Shown in pieces: positions 1 to 7,830 of a DNA stretch of 45,770 bases. The notes beneath the pieces are model-generated. The model searched no databases. It saw only the letters and a program-made list of their open reading frames with translations, and was not told where the DNA came from. Made by a program: the position numbers and the translations under genes. Position 1 is the first letter of the stretch. Each line of letters opens with the position of its first letter. Source of the DNA: Elusimicrobiota bacterium (lineage in GTDB: Bacteria > Elusimicrobiota > Elusimicrobia > UBA1565 > UBA9628); contig JACRDP010000005.1 of assembly GCA_016212855.1 (NCBI GenBank), positions 1 to 45,770 on the forward strand, in the 5' to 3' direction.

Positions 1-12
1 ACCTGCGTGTCG

Positions 13-32
13 TCCATGATGATCATCATGGA
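13..32. repeat. 20-bp perfect palindrome
   Basis: The 20 bases at 13-32 read the same on both strands, centred on GATC at 21-24. The symmetry stops at bases 12 and 33. It is short and has no loop, so it is more likely a protein-binding site or chance than a terminator. Confidence 0.5.
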
Positions 33-75
33 TCCAAGTTAGCACGCCGCGCCGACGACGTCCTACCGCGCCTGC

Positions 76-131
76 TTCAGGCTCATCTTGCGTGAGAAAC
101 AGGCGTCTGTTCAGGCTCATGTTGCGTGAGA
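76..131. promoter_or_regulatory. Two tandem 22-bp operator-like repeats
   Basis: The 22 bases at 76-97 recur at 110-131 with one mismatch, so the repeats start 34 bp apart. Each copy carries the dyad CTCA-N7-TGAG (82-96 and 116-130). Two dyad-symmetric sites just upstream of a likely promoter look like a pair of binding sites for a dimeric regulator of the TRAP-to-motAB operon. The regulator is unknown. Confidence 0.35.
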
Positions 132-147
132 CAAGTCTGCTTCCCGC

Positions 148-173
148 TTGAATTAGCGCTTATTTGCTACGAT
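148..173 (+). promoter_or_regulatory. Possible promoter of the TRAP operon
   Basis: A TTGAAT box (148-153) and an extended -10-like TGC-TACGAT (165-173) lie just ahead of the ATG at 183. The 14-bp spacing is shorter than ideal, although an extended -10 can compensate. Initiation about 7 bases after the -10 box would give an almost leaderless mRNA, and indeed no Shine-Dalgarno sequence precedes the ATG. This is weak, pattern-only evidence. Confidence 0.25.
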
Positions 174-182
174 GCTTTTCTT

Positions 183-1046
183 ATGAGGAATAACGGTTTT
201 TTGGCGGCGCTATGCTTCGCCGCCGCGTCCTGCTCCTCGATCGATCACATCGCCCTGCGCTCGACCGCCGTGATGCTCGAGCGCGGCCGCGGCGTCAATC
301 TCGACGAGCCCGACTGGAAGCTCGGCCGCGACGCGATCGCCGCGCAGCTCAAACTCGTCGAGACCTTGCTCGCGTCGGATCCCGAAAACCTGTCCCTGCG
401 CCGGCTCGCCTCCGAGGGCTTCGGCGGCTACGCCTTTCTCTTCGTCGAGGACGTCGAGCCCGGCCGCGCCAAGGGCCTGTACCTGCGCGGCCGCGATCAC
501 GCTCTCGCCGCGCTCTCGCTTAAGTCCGTCTTCCGCGGGCTCAAGGACAAGAGTCCCGAAGATTTCGAGAAGGCCCTGACCTGGGCCAAGAAGGAGGACG
601 TCCCCGATCTCTATTGGGCCGGCTTCGGCTGGGCCGGGCTCGTCAACCTGTCCAAGGACGACGCCGGAGCTTTGGCCGAACTTCCCAAGGTCGTCCTGTT
701 GATGAAGCGCGTTTATGAACTAGACCCGTCCTTCCAGTTCGGGGGGGCCGATCTGTTTTTCGGCGTTTACTACGCTTCGCGGCCCCGGATTTTGGGCGGC
801 GACACCGCGAAGGCGAAGACCCACTTCGAGTGGGCGCACAAGATCACGCGCGGCAATTATCTGATGACCCACGTCCTCAACGCGCGCTGGTACGCCGTCG
901 CCGTGCAGGACCGGGAGCTGTTCAAGCAGCTTCTGACGAAGGTCGCTGAAGCGCCCTCCGGCGTTTTGCCGCATGCCCGGCTGACCGACGAGACCGCCAA
1001 GCGCAAGGCCGCCGCACTTCTGGAGAAAATTGATGATTACTTTTAA
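183..1046 (+). CDS. tatT: TRAP transporter TatT-component lipoprotein
   Basis: This 287-residue protein is a probable T subunit of a TPR-protein-associated TRAP transporter (TPAT), known from Treponema pallidum TatT-TatP. In that family the T subunit is a periplasmic, lipid-anchored helical protein that forms a complex with the substrate-binding subunit. The start at 183 is chosen because it gives a clean lipoprotein signal (MRNNGFLAALCFAAAS-C) with Cys17 as lipidation site; an upstream start at 126 would bury it. Family-like stretches are WAGLVNLSKDD, LMKRVYELDPSF, GVYYASRPRILGGD and the helical repeat around KAKTHFEWAH. It overlaps the next gene by 14 bases, and the order T-P-Q-M matches TPAT operons. 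The transported substrate is unknown. The name refers to TRAP components, not twin-arginine transport. Confidence 0.85.
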   Translation: MRNNGFLAALCFAAASCSSIDHIALRSTAVMLERGRGVNLDEPDWKLGRDAIAAQLKLVETLLASDPENLSLRRLASEGFGGYAFLFVEDVEPGRAKGLYLRGRDHALAALSLKSVFRGLKDKSPEDFEKALTWAKKEDVPDLYWAGFGWAGLVNLSKDDAGALAELPKVVLLMKRVYELDPSFQFGGADLFFGVYYASRPRILGGDTAKAKTHFEWAHKITRGNYLMTHVLNARWYAVAVQDRELFKQLLTKVAEAPSGVLPHARLTDETAKRKAAALLEKIDDYF

Positions 1047-2043
1047 ACACTCTCTCGTTTTCGCGCTCCTGCTCGCCGTTCCTGCAGGCGCGCAAACCAC
1101 CGCGATCAAATTCGCGACTTTGGCCCCCGACGGGTCCACCTGGATGAAGGTCCTCACCGAATTATCGCAGGACCTCGAGAAGCAGAGCGAGGGCAAGCTC
1201 AAGTTCAAGTTCTATGCGGGCGGCGTCGCCGGAGACGAGAAGGACGTCGTCAAGAAAATCCGCATCGGCCAGCTGCACGGCGCGGGATTTACCGGCGTCG
1301 GGCTCGGCGAGATCGCGCCCGAGACGCGCCTGCTCGACGCGCCCTGGCTGTTCCGCTCGCGCTCCGAGCTCGAGAGCGTGCGCACCAAGTTCACCAAGGA
1401 GCTGCAGGCCGCCGTCGAGAAGGGCGGCTTCATCCTGCTGGGCTGGACCGACCTCGGCTCGGTGTACATCTTCAGCAAGGACGCGATCGCCGGCCCCGCC
1501 GACATGAAGAAGGAGAAGATGTGGGTCTGGGAGGGCGACCCCATCGCGCAGGCCGCCTACAAAGCCCTCAACGTCAACCCCGTGCCGCTGTCCGTCGTGG
1601 ACGTCATGCAGTCCCTGCAGACGGGCCTGATCAACGGCGTGTACGGCCCGCCGCTGGGCGTCGTGGCTTTGCAGTGGCACTCGAAGGTCAAGCACATTTA
1701 CTCCGTGCCGATCGCGGAGTCCACGGGCGCGGTGCTCCTTTCCAAGAGCTTCTTCGACAAGCTGGACCCCGCGCAGAAGAAGCTTCTGCTCGAAGTGTCC
1801 GCGAAGCACCTCAAGCGACTCAACGAGCAGACCAACTCCGAGAACGACAAGGCGCTCGGCGCGCTCCAGAAGCAGGGCCTTGAACTCGCCGCCGAGCCCG
1901 GGGCCGACGTCCGCCGCAAATACGAGGAGCTCGGCGCGGGCGCCCGCAAGGAGCTCGCCGGCAAGCTGTTCTCCGTGGAACTGCTCGGAAAGTTCGAGAA
2001 GGAGCTCGCCGCCCTCCGTGCGCGAACGATTAAGAAAAGCTGA
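1033..2043 (+). CDS. tatP: TRAP transporter substrate-binding protein (DctP family)
   Basis: This is a 336-residue periplasmic solute-binding subunit that captures a substrate, typically an organic or carboxylate-like anion, for the Q/M membrane pair. A Sec signal peptide (MITFKHSLVFALLLAVPAGA, cut before Gln) precedes a typical DctP N-terminus, with IKFATLAPDGS, then GQLHGAGFTG and LDAPWLF. The ATG at 1033 is preferred; an in-frame TTG at 1030 is the alternative. It overlaps tatT by 14 bases and tatQ by 26, which suggests translational coupling. I cannot read the ligand from the sequence. Confidence 0.9.
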   Translation: MITFKHSLVFALLLAVPAGAQTTAIKFATLAPDGSTWMKVLTELSQDLEKQSEGKLKFKFYAGGVAGDEKDVVKKIRIGQLHGAGFTGVGLGEIAPETRLLDAPWLFRSRSELESVRTKFTKELQAAVEKGGFILLGWTDLGSVYIFSKDAIAGPADMKKEKMWVWEGDPIAQAAYKALNVNPVPLSVVDVMQSLQTGLINGVYGPPLGVVALQWHSKVKHIYSVPIAESTGAVLLSKSFFDKLDPAQKKLLLEVSAKHLKRLNEQTNSENDKALGALQKQGLELAAEPGADVRRKYEELGAGARKELAGKLFSVELLGKFEKELAALRARTIKKS

Positions 2044-2515
2044 GGACGCGCTCGCCGCGGCCGAGGGGGGACTGCTGGTCGCTTTGCTCGCGATCATGGT
2101 GACCCTCGCCTTCGCGCAGGTCCTCCTGAGGCATTTCGGCCTCGGCCTGCTTTGGGGAGAAACCGCGCTCAAGCACCTCGTGCTCTGGACCGGCTTCTTA
2201 GGAGCCGCTTTGGCGGCCCGCTCGGAAAAGCACTTCGCCTGGGAGGCGTCCCACGTCGCCGCGCCCGCGCGGCTCAAGCCCTGGCTGAGGCTCGCCGCGA
2301 ACCTCTCCGGGGCGGCGATCACCGCGCTCCTGCTTCAGGCCTCCTGGATCTATTTCCTCGACGACCGCGCCTCCGGAGCCGAGCTGATGAAGGTCGCCGG
2401 CGTGATCGTCCCGTCGTGGGTCGCGACCGCGGGCATCCCGGGCGGCTTCGCCTTGGTGCTCGGACACCTTCTCTTCAAGAGCGCCGACGCCGCCCTGGAG
2501 GCTCGAGGCCGGTGA
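2018..2515 (+). CDS. tatQ: TRAP transporter small permease (DctQ family)
   Basis: This 165-residue integral membrane subunit pairs with the large permease to form a sodium-driven TRAP importer. I place the start at GTG 2018 because the frame upstream of it overlaps tatP and has Ser/Pro/Arg-rich shadow composition. An AAGGAG lies at 1999-2004, rather far upstream. After RERLRKAEDALAAAEGG come about four hydrophobic segments, and WGETALKHLVLWTGFLGAAL matches the DctQ signature region (E..R....W..flGaa) with Lys at the usual Arg position. The stop overlaps the GTG of tatM by four bases (GTGA). Confidence 0.85.
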   Translation: MRERLRKAEDALAAAEGGLLVALLAIMVTLAFAQVLLRHFGLGLLWGETALKHLVLWTGFLGAALAARSEKHFAWEASHVAAPARLKPWLRLAANLSGAAITALLLQASWIYFLDDRASGAELMKVAGVIVPSWVATAGIPGGFALVLGHLLFKSADAALEARGR

Positions 2516-3783
2516 CTTGGCTGGCACTCGGCGGCTTCGCCGCGTTCGCCCTGGCGGGCGCCCCGGTCTTCGCGCTGCTGGGCGCGCTCGCGCTGTGGCT
2601 GTTTCACGGCGCCGGCATCCAATCCTCCGCCGTCATCATCGAACTCGCGCGCCTGGCATCCCTGCCCTCGCTGATCGCGGTCCCGCTGTTCACCTTCGCC
2701 GGCTACGTCCTCGCCGAAAGCGGAGCGCCCAAGCGCCTCGTCGCCCTCGCCGAGGCCGCGTTCGGCTGGTTGCCCGGCGGAGTCGCCGTCGCGGGCTTGT
2801 GCGCGTGCGCCCTGTTCACGGCGTTCACCGGCGCCTCGGGCGTCACCATCATAGCCCTCGGCGGACTCATATTCCCGCTGCTGCGCCGACAGGGCTACCC
2901 GGAGGAATTCTCGCTCGGCCTGATCACCACCACGGGAAGCCTCGGCCTCATGTTTCCGCCGAGCCTGCCGATCATCCTGTACGCGCTCGTCGGCAAGATT
3001 TCGATCGATAAGCTTTTCGCCGCCGCCGCCGTGCCCGGCCTCCTGCTTCTGCTCACCCTGTCGGTGTACGCGTATCTGGTCGCCCGGCGCGAGAAGGTCG
3101 CGCCGATCCCTTTCTCGTGGGATACCCTGCGAGCCGCCGCGCGCGACGCCGCGTGGGAAATTCCGCTGCCGCTCGTCGTGATCGGGGGGATTTACGGCGG
3201 GCTCTTCACCGCGTCCGAAGCCGCCGCGGTCATGGCCTTCTACGTCATGATCGCCGAGGTCCTCATCTACAAGGACGTGCCCTGGAGGAAGCTGCCCGAC
3301 ATCGCGCGCGACAGCATGATCCTCGTCGGCGCGATCCTGATCGTGCTGGGCTGCGCGCTCGGGTTGACCAGCTACATGATCGACGCCGACGTCCCCGGCC
3401 GCATCTTCGCTTTTCTCCATGAGCACGTGCGCAACCCCTGGGGCTTCCTCGCGATCCTCAACGTCTTCCTGCTCGTCGTCAACATGGTCGAAATCTTCTC
3501 CGCGATCGTCATCGTCGTGCCGATCATCGCGCCCGTCGCGACCCAGTACGGGATCGACCCCGTTCACCTCGGCGCCCTGTTCCTGCTTAATTTAGAGATC
3601 GGCTACATGACGCCGCCGCTCGGCTTGAACCTTTTTCTCTCTTCCCGCCGCTTCAATAAACCGCTGCCGGCGCTTTATCGCGCCGTCGCGCCCTTTTGGC
3701 TGCTGCTCGTCGCCGCCCTGCTCGTCGTCACCTACTGCCCCGCTCTGAGCCTGTGGCTGCCGCGCCTGCTCAAACTCCAATGA
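2512..3783 (+). CDS. tatM: TRAP transporter large permease (DctM family)
   Basis: At 423 residues this has the normal length for the DctM/TRAP large subunit, the multi-helix membrane protein that carries the substrate path. The GTG start at 2512 overlaps the tatQ stop in a GTGA. Family signatures include FTAFTGASGVTI, TGSLGLMFPPSLP, GLFTASEAAAV and, near the end, EIGYMTPPLGLNLFLSSRRF. The open frame extends far upstream, but that part is an Arg/Pro-rich shadow of tatQ. It overlaps the LOG-family gene by ATGA. Confidence 0.92.
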   Translation: MTWLALGGFAAFALAGAPVFALLGALALWLFHGAGIQSSAVIIELARLASLPSLIAVPLFTFAGYVLAESGAPKRLVALAEAAFGWLPGGVAVAGLCACALFTAFTGASGVTIIALGGLIFPLLRRQGYPEEFSLGLITTTGSLGLMFPPSLPIILYALVGKISIDKLFAAAAVPGLLLLLTLSVYAYLVARREKVAPIPFSWDTLRAAARDAAWEIPLPLVVIGGIYGGLFTASEAAAVMAFYVMIAEVLIYKDVPWRKLPDIARDSMILVGAILIVLGCALGLTSYMIDADVPGRIFAFLHEHVRNPWGFLAILNVFLLVVNMVEIFSAIVIVVPIIAPVATQYGIDPVHLGALFLLNLEIGYMTPPLGLNLFLSSRRFNKPLPALYRAVAPFWLLLVAALLVVTYCPALSLWLPRLLKLQ

Positions 3784-4667
3784 ACCCTAAAACCCCCCGA
3801 GAACTGCTGCCCGAACAGAAGGAAGCCCTGCTCAAGAAAATCCGCGAGTCGCACGCCTACCTCAAGGCGTACGCCGACATGGATTTCATGGGCCGCAAAG
3901 ACCTGCGCTCCGTACGCCTTCAGCTCGAGCTTCTGAAGCCGGAACTCATTCTTCGAGAACACAAGATCCGCTCGACGATCGTCGTCTTCGGCTCGGCGCG
4001 CATCCTTTCGCCCGAGGAGGCCCGGCGCCGCCTCGTCCACGCCCAGGAGGATTTGGCCGAGCATCCGCGCGACGTCGAGCTCAAGCGCCGCGTCGTCGAG
4101 TGCGAGAAGAAGGTCGAGCTGTCGCACTGGTACGAGGAGGCGAGACGCTTCGCGTCTTTACTGTCAAAGGCCCAGCAGGCCGGCCAGGATCTCGAGCACG
4201 TCATCGTGACCGGTGGCGGCCCGGGAATCATGGAGGCCGCCAACCGCGGCGCGTGGGAGTGCGGCGCCAAATCCGTCGGCCTCAACATCACCCTCCCGCA
4301 CGAGCAGGATCCCAACCCCTACATCACGCCCGAGCTGTGCTTCCAGTTCCATTACTTCTCCCTGCGCAAGATGCATTTCCTCATGCGCGCCAAGGCCCTG
4401 GTCGCCTTCCCCGGCGGCTACGGCACGCTCGACGAGCTCTTCGAGACCTTGACCTTGGTCCAGACCGGCAAGAAGCGTCCGCTGCCGATCGTGCTCGTGG
4501 GCAAGACGTTCTGGAAGCGCCTCGTCGACTTCGACTACCTCGCCGAGATGGGCATGACGAACTGGGAGGACAACAAGCTCTTCAAGATGGTCGACACCGC
4601 CGAGGAGGGCTGGGCGCACATCCGCAACTTCTGGAAGACCCACCGAGACAGCGCCGCCGCCAAATGA
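3780..4667 (+). CDS. LOG-family (TIGR00730-type) Rossmann-fold protein
   Basis: This 295-residue protein probably belongs to the LOG family, whose characterised members are phosphoribohydrolases that cleave nucleoside 5'-monophosphates to the free base and ribose 5-phosphate. Visible hallmarks are VVFGSAR (68-74), GGGPGIMEAA (145-154) and the active-site signature PGGYGTLDE (211-219). It is longer than the roughly 190-residue plant-type LOG, with an N-terminal helical extension and an inserted charged helix (residues 76-112), like other bacterial long forms. The ATG at 3780 overlaps the tatM stop. Why it sits in a TRAP operon is unclear, and its true substrate in this organism is unknown. Confidence 0.88.
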   Translation: MNPKTPRELLPEQKEALLKKIRESHAYLKAYADMDFMGRKDLRSVRLQLELLKPELILREHKIRSTIVVFGSARILSPEEARRRLVHAQEDLAEHPRDVELKRRVVECEKKVELSHWYEEARRFASLLSKAQQAGQDLEHVIVTGGGPGIMEAANRGAWECGAKSVGLNITLPHEQDPNPYITPELCFQFHYFSLRKMHFLMRAKALVAFPGGYGTLDELFETLTLVQTGKKRPLPIVLVGKTFWKRLVDFDYLAEMGMTNWEDNKLFKMVDTAEEGWAHIRNFWKTHRDSAAAK

Positions 4668-5650
4668 TGACGCCGGTGCTCGCCGTCCTGCTCGCCGCGC
4701 CCGGACGGGCCGTGACGCCGTTCGTCGAGCAGTTGCGCAAGGCGGAGACGCGCAGCGCGTCGGACCAGGAGCGGGTGGAGTTCGCCACACGCGCGATCCG
4801 CGCCTGGCTGCCCGCCGACGGACGCCCCCTGCTCGCCCACGCGCATTTCGCGCGCGCGGAGGGGGAGATGGAGCTGTCCGACGATCCGCACGCCGAGGAG
4901 GATCTCTCGAAGACGCTCGAGATCGACCCCGCCAACGAGGCCGCCCGGCTGATGCGCTCCCGCGCCCGCGCGTCCCTCGGTCGCGGCGCCGAGGCGGAGC
5001 GCGACGCCCGCGACTACCTGTCGGCGCGGCCCGACGACGCCGAAGCGAGGCTCGCGCTCGGCGAGGCGCTCCTGCTCCAGGGCCAGCCCAAGGCGGGCGC
5101 CGACGCGCGCCAGGCCTTCGCCGGCGCCGCCGACGTGCTCGGCAAGGATGACCCGCGCCCCAGCCTCGGCGAAGGCCGCTCCTGGTTGTCGGCGCGCCGT
5201 CACGCCGACGCGCTGGTCGCGCTCAACGCCGCCGCCGAGCATCCGCAGAAACTTCGCCCGGAGATTCTCTCCGAGCGCTCGCGCGCCTATTCCGCCCTCG
5301 GAAACTGGAGGGCGGCCCGAGAGGACCTCGGAGAGGCGATCCCGGGACTCGAGCGCCGCGTCGAGGAGAAGCTCCGCGCCGGCGCGGTCAAGCGCGGCCG
5401 CGACGCCGCGCGGAAAAATCTCGCCGACGCGTATTTCAGGCGCGGTCTCGCCGGCGAGGCTCTGGGCGACCGAGACGGCGCGCTGGCCGACCACAAGCAG
5501 GCCTGCGGGCTAGGCCTCGCCGCGGCCTGCGCGCGTGCGGATTCCCTCGAGAAGCCCCAGCCGAAGCCGGCTCCGGCGCCCAAGCCCGTGAAGCCCAAGC
5601 GCAAGAAAAACCCGAAAGGAGACTCCGGCGATCGCATCTATGCGCATTAG
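4664..5650 (+). CDS. Exported TPR-like protein
   Basis: A 328-residue protein with a short hydrophobic N-terminus (MMTPVLAVLLAAPGRAV), probably a Sec signal, followed by Ala/Arg/Glu-rich helical hairpins typical of tetratricopeptide repeats, for example LSKTLEIDPANEAARLMRSRA, ARLALGEALLLQG and AYFRRGLAGEALGDRDGALAD. A Sel1-like tail (QACGLGLAAACARAD) ends in a Pro/Lys-rich basic stretch (PKPAPAPKPVKPKRKKNPK). It starts in an ATGA overlap with the LOG gene. An upstream in-frame extension to 4100 is rejected as a shadow. A scaffold role is plausible from the fold; no specific partner can be named. Confidence 0.75.
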   Translation: MMTPVLAVLLAAPGRAVTPFVEQLRKAETRSASDQERVEFATRAIRAWLPADGRPLLAHAHFARAEGEMELSDDPHAEEDLSKTLEIDPANEAARLMRSRARASLGRGAEAERDARDYLSARPDDAEARLALGEALLLQGQPKAGADARQAFAGAADVLGKDDPRPSLGEGRSWLSARRHADALVALNAAAEHPQKLRPEILSERSRAYSALGNWRAAREDLGEAIPGLERRVEEKLRAGAVKRGRDAARKNLADAYFRRGLAGEALGDRDGALADHKQACGLGLAAACARADSLEKPQPKPAPAPKPVKPKRKKNPKGDSGDRIYAH

Positions 5651-6872
5651 CCTCCTCATCGCCGCGCTCCTCCTGTCCCCGGCCGCGTCCTACGCCGGCG
5701 GCGCCCACACCACGCCCGAGGCCGAAGCCATGCTCGACGAGGGCATCACCGCGCTGTACGGCCTCGAATACGCCAAGTCGCGCCGTGCCGCCCGCAAGCT
5801 CATCGAGAAGGATCCCGACAACCCATTCGGCTACCTCTTCGAGGCAGGGGCCATCTGGTGGCAGTCTTCGCAGGAGTTCGGCCTGTTCAAGGACACGCCG
5901 ACTCTTCAGGGGCTCTTCGAGCAGGACATCGAGGCGGGCATCCGCAAGGCCGACGCCTATATCGACTCCAAGGACAAGCAGACGAAGATGGACGGCCTGT
6001 TCGTGGCCGGCATGACCCTCGGCGTGCGCGGCCAGTGGAACCTGATGAAGCGCAACTACTGGGCCGCGCTCGGCGACGGCAAGAAGTCGATGAAGCTCCT
6101 GCGCAAGCTCAACAAGATGGACGACGAGTATGAGGACGCCTATCTCGGCCTAGGCGTCTTCGACTACCAGGCCGCGCATCTCTCCGGCGTCGCCAGGATT
6201 GGGAAGCTCTTCGGCATGCGCGGCGACGAGAAGCGCGGACTTGAGCGCATCCAGCGCGCGGTCGACAAGGCCGGCTTCGCGCGACGCCAGGCCGCTCAGA
6301 TGCTGTCCTCGATCTATCTGATCGACCTGCAAGACGATCAGAAGGCGCTGATCGTCATCCAAGGCCTGCGCAAAGATTTCCCCGACAGCGTCTATTTCAT
6401 CTTTCTCGAGTCGATGCTGCGCTACCGGCTCGAAGATTGGGACGGTTCGCTGGCGCTGGGACGAGAGCTCCACAAGCGCCTTGCCGCCGATCCGAAGGCC
6501 TTCCGGCCCAAGTGGCTGACCTTGGTCTGCGGGCTCTCCGGCCCCGACTGCCTGAGCAAGTCCGACATGGAGCGCACCCTCGTTTGGCTCGACCGCGCCC
6601 TGGAGGAGACCTCGAAAGAGGCCAAGCCCGGCCCCAAGCCGGGCGCCAAGCCCGACGGCTTCCGGACTTTGCTGCGCCTGCTGCGCGGCCAGGCTCTCGA
6701 CACCCTCGGCCGCCGCGACGAAGCGGCCAAGGAATACCAGAAGGTCGAATTCATGCCGCCGCTCGGCGAATCGCGGGAGATCGCGCGCGCCTGCCTCGCC
6801 GCGCCCTGCGATCGCGATGCCGTCCTCAAGCGGCTGCGCGCGATGTCCAAAGACGAGTCCGGAGGAGATTAA
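5640..6872 (+). CDS. Exported TPR protein (helical repeat)
   Basis: A 410-residue protein with a clear Sec signal peptide (MRISLLIAALLLSPAASYAGG). The body is helical with TPR-like units, e.g. residues around AMLDEGITALYGLEYAKSRR, AYLGLGVFDYQAAHLSG, QKALIVIQGLRKDFPDSV and GQALDTLGRRDEAAKEYQKV. The central GLGVFDY..AH..G plus the later 'FP.SVYF.FLES' pattern recalls bacterial relatives of the TTC39/IML2 helical family; I recognise the likeness but not a function. It overlaps the preceding gene by 11 bases. A Lys/Pro/Gly-rich linker (KPGPKPGAKPDG) precedes the last repeat. Confidence 0.75.
   Translation: MRISLLIAALLLSPAASYAGGAHTTPEAEAMLDEGITALYGLEYAKSRRAARKLIEKDPDNPFGYLFEAGAIWWQSSQEFGLFKDTPTLQGLFEQDIEAGIRKADAYIDSKDKQTKMDGLFVAGMTLGVRGQWNLMKRNYWAALGDGKKSMKLLRKLNKMDDEYEDAYLGLGVFDYQAAHLSGVARIGKLFGMRGDEKRGLERIQRAVDKAGFARRQAAQMLSSIYLIDLQDDQKALIVIQGLRKDFPDSVYFIFLESMLRYRLEDWDGSLALGRELHKRLAADPKAFRPKWLTLVCGLSGPDCLSKSDMERTLVWLDRALEETSKEAKPGPKPGAKPDGFRTLLRLLRGQALDTLGRRDEAAKEYQKVEFMPPLGESREIARACLAAPCDRDAVLKRLRAMSKDESGGD
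6861..6867 (+). promoter_or_regulatory. Ribosome binding site deciding the receiver-protein start
   Basis: GGAGGAG at 6861-6867 lies six bases before ATG 6874 and lies inside the end of the preceding gene. It fixes the start of the CheY-like protein at 6874 rather than at an upstream in-frame codon at 6817. Confidence 0.8.
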
Positions 6873-6873
6873 G

Positions 6874-7242
6874 ATGCCCACGACCCTGCGCATACTCATC
6901 GTCGACGACAGCCCCGCGGAGCGGATGATCCTGCGCGATATTCTCGAGGGCTTCGGCCACGCCGTCGTCGCCGAAGCCGAGTCCGAGGCGCCGGCGCTCG
7001 CCGCCTACGCCCATCACAAGCCCGATCTCGTGACGCTGGATCTCTCGCTGGCCGAGGGCGACGGCGTGACCGTGCTCAAGGCGCTGCGCGCGGCCGACCC
7101 GGCGGCGAAGGCCCTCATCATCTCGGGCAACTCCCAGAAAAAGGTCGTCGAGATGGTCCTGGCCGCCGGAGCCAAGGGTTTTCTGGAAAAGCCCTACAGC
7201 CCTGAGGAGCTGTCCTCCGCCGTCGCGAGCGCGGCGTCATGA
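6874..7242 (+). CDS. CheY-like single-domain response regulator
   Basis: A stand-alone 122-residue receiver domain. All key residues are in place: the acidic pair D11-D12, phospho-acceptor D56 (LVTLDLS), S84 in the Thr/Ser switch position and K106 in EKPYS. There is no output domain, so it should act by phosphorylation-dependent binding to a partner, as CheY does. It is followed by an ATGA overlap with a CheC-type phosphatase gene and sits four genes upstream of MotB, which fits control of the MotAB stator or its rotor. Kinases that could feed it are encoded on the opposite strand (9763-11799, 15434-16768). Confidence 0.92.
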   Translation: MPTTLRILIVDDSPAERMILRDILEGFGHAVVAEAESEAPALAAYAHHKPDLVTLDLSLAEGDGVTVLKALRAADPAAKALIISGNSQKKVVEMVLAAGAKGFLEKPYSPEELSSAVASAAS

Positions 7243-7823
7243 GCGTCGAAGAAACCGCGGAGTCCGAGCTGCTCAAGATCATCGAGAACGGCGTCTCGGC
7301 CAGCGCGGACCGGCTCGCCAAGCTTTCGCGCACGAGCTGGCTGACGCAGACGACCTCGATCGCCGCCGATTCGCTCGAGAAGTTCACCGTCTCGATCACG
7401 GAGGACGCGAAGGAGCACTACGGCGCCTACCTGTCCATGCCCGGCGCCGTGTTCCTGTTGATGTTCCCGAAGCAGGGCTCGGATCGTCTCGCCCGGCTCT
7501 TTCTGCCCAAAGGCGAGGTGGTCGACGCCGCGCGGCTCGAAGACGCGCTCGCGGAAATCGCCAACATCGTCGTGCACGCCGTCGCCAACGCCCTGGCGGA
7601 CGCCTGCGGGGAGGCCTTCTTCCTCACGGCGCCTTCGATGACGTCCGGAAGCAAAGGCGCGCTGCTCAAGGCCGCGCCCGAGAGGATTCCGGGCGGCGCC
7701 AAGAAGTTCGCCATCATGGCCTTCGTGCACATGTCGGCCGAGACCCTCTCCTCCGACTGCACGATGGTCCTGCTGTTCGACGCGACCTGCCGGCGGCGTC
7801 TGCTCAAGGCCCTGGAAGGCTGA
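7239..7823 (+). CDS. CheC/CheX-family receiver phosphatase
   Basis: A 194-residue protein carrying the CheC active-site spacing exactly once: D102-x3-E106-x2-N109-x22-P132, in the helix EDALAEIANIVVHAVANALA. In characterised CheC/CheX/FliY proteins the Glu and Asn of this motif drive dephosphorylation of CheY-P. CheC proper usually has two such motifs; here only one is evident, so it may be closer to a single-site variant. A N-terminal helical segment of about 50 residues precedes the fold. It overlaps the CheY-like gene by four bases and lies just ahead of a second receiver gene, so one or both receivers are likely substrates. Confidence 0.78.
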   Translation: MSVEETAESELLKIIENGVSASADRLAKLSRTSWLTQTTSIAADSLEKFTVSITEDAKEHYGAYLSMPGAVFLLMFPKQGSDRLARLFLPKGEVVDAARLEDALAEIANIVVHAVANALADACGEAFFLTAPSMTSGSKGALLKAAPERIPGGAKKFAIMAFVHMSAETLSSDCTMVLLFDATCRRRLLKALEG

Positions 7824-7830
7824 GCCCGTT

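Larger units (their letters stand above)
1..182. other. Non-coding leader upstream of the TRAP operon
   Basis: I see no convincing gene in this stretch. It contains a 20-bp perfect palindrome (13-32), two tandem operator-like repeats (76-131) and a possible promoter (148-173). An open frame starting at 126 runs into the first gene, but its first 19 codons do not look like a signal peptide and the lipoprotein signal begins at 183. The 3' end of a gene lying left of the window cannot be excluded. Confidence 0.5.

Noticed and set aside
2350..3567. 405-codon - strand open frame
   Set aside because: It is antisense to tatQ/tatM and made of Asp/Glu/Arg/Gly repeats typical of complements of membrane-protein codons.
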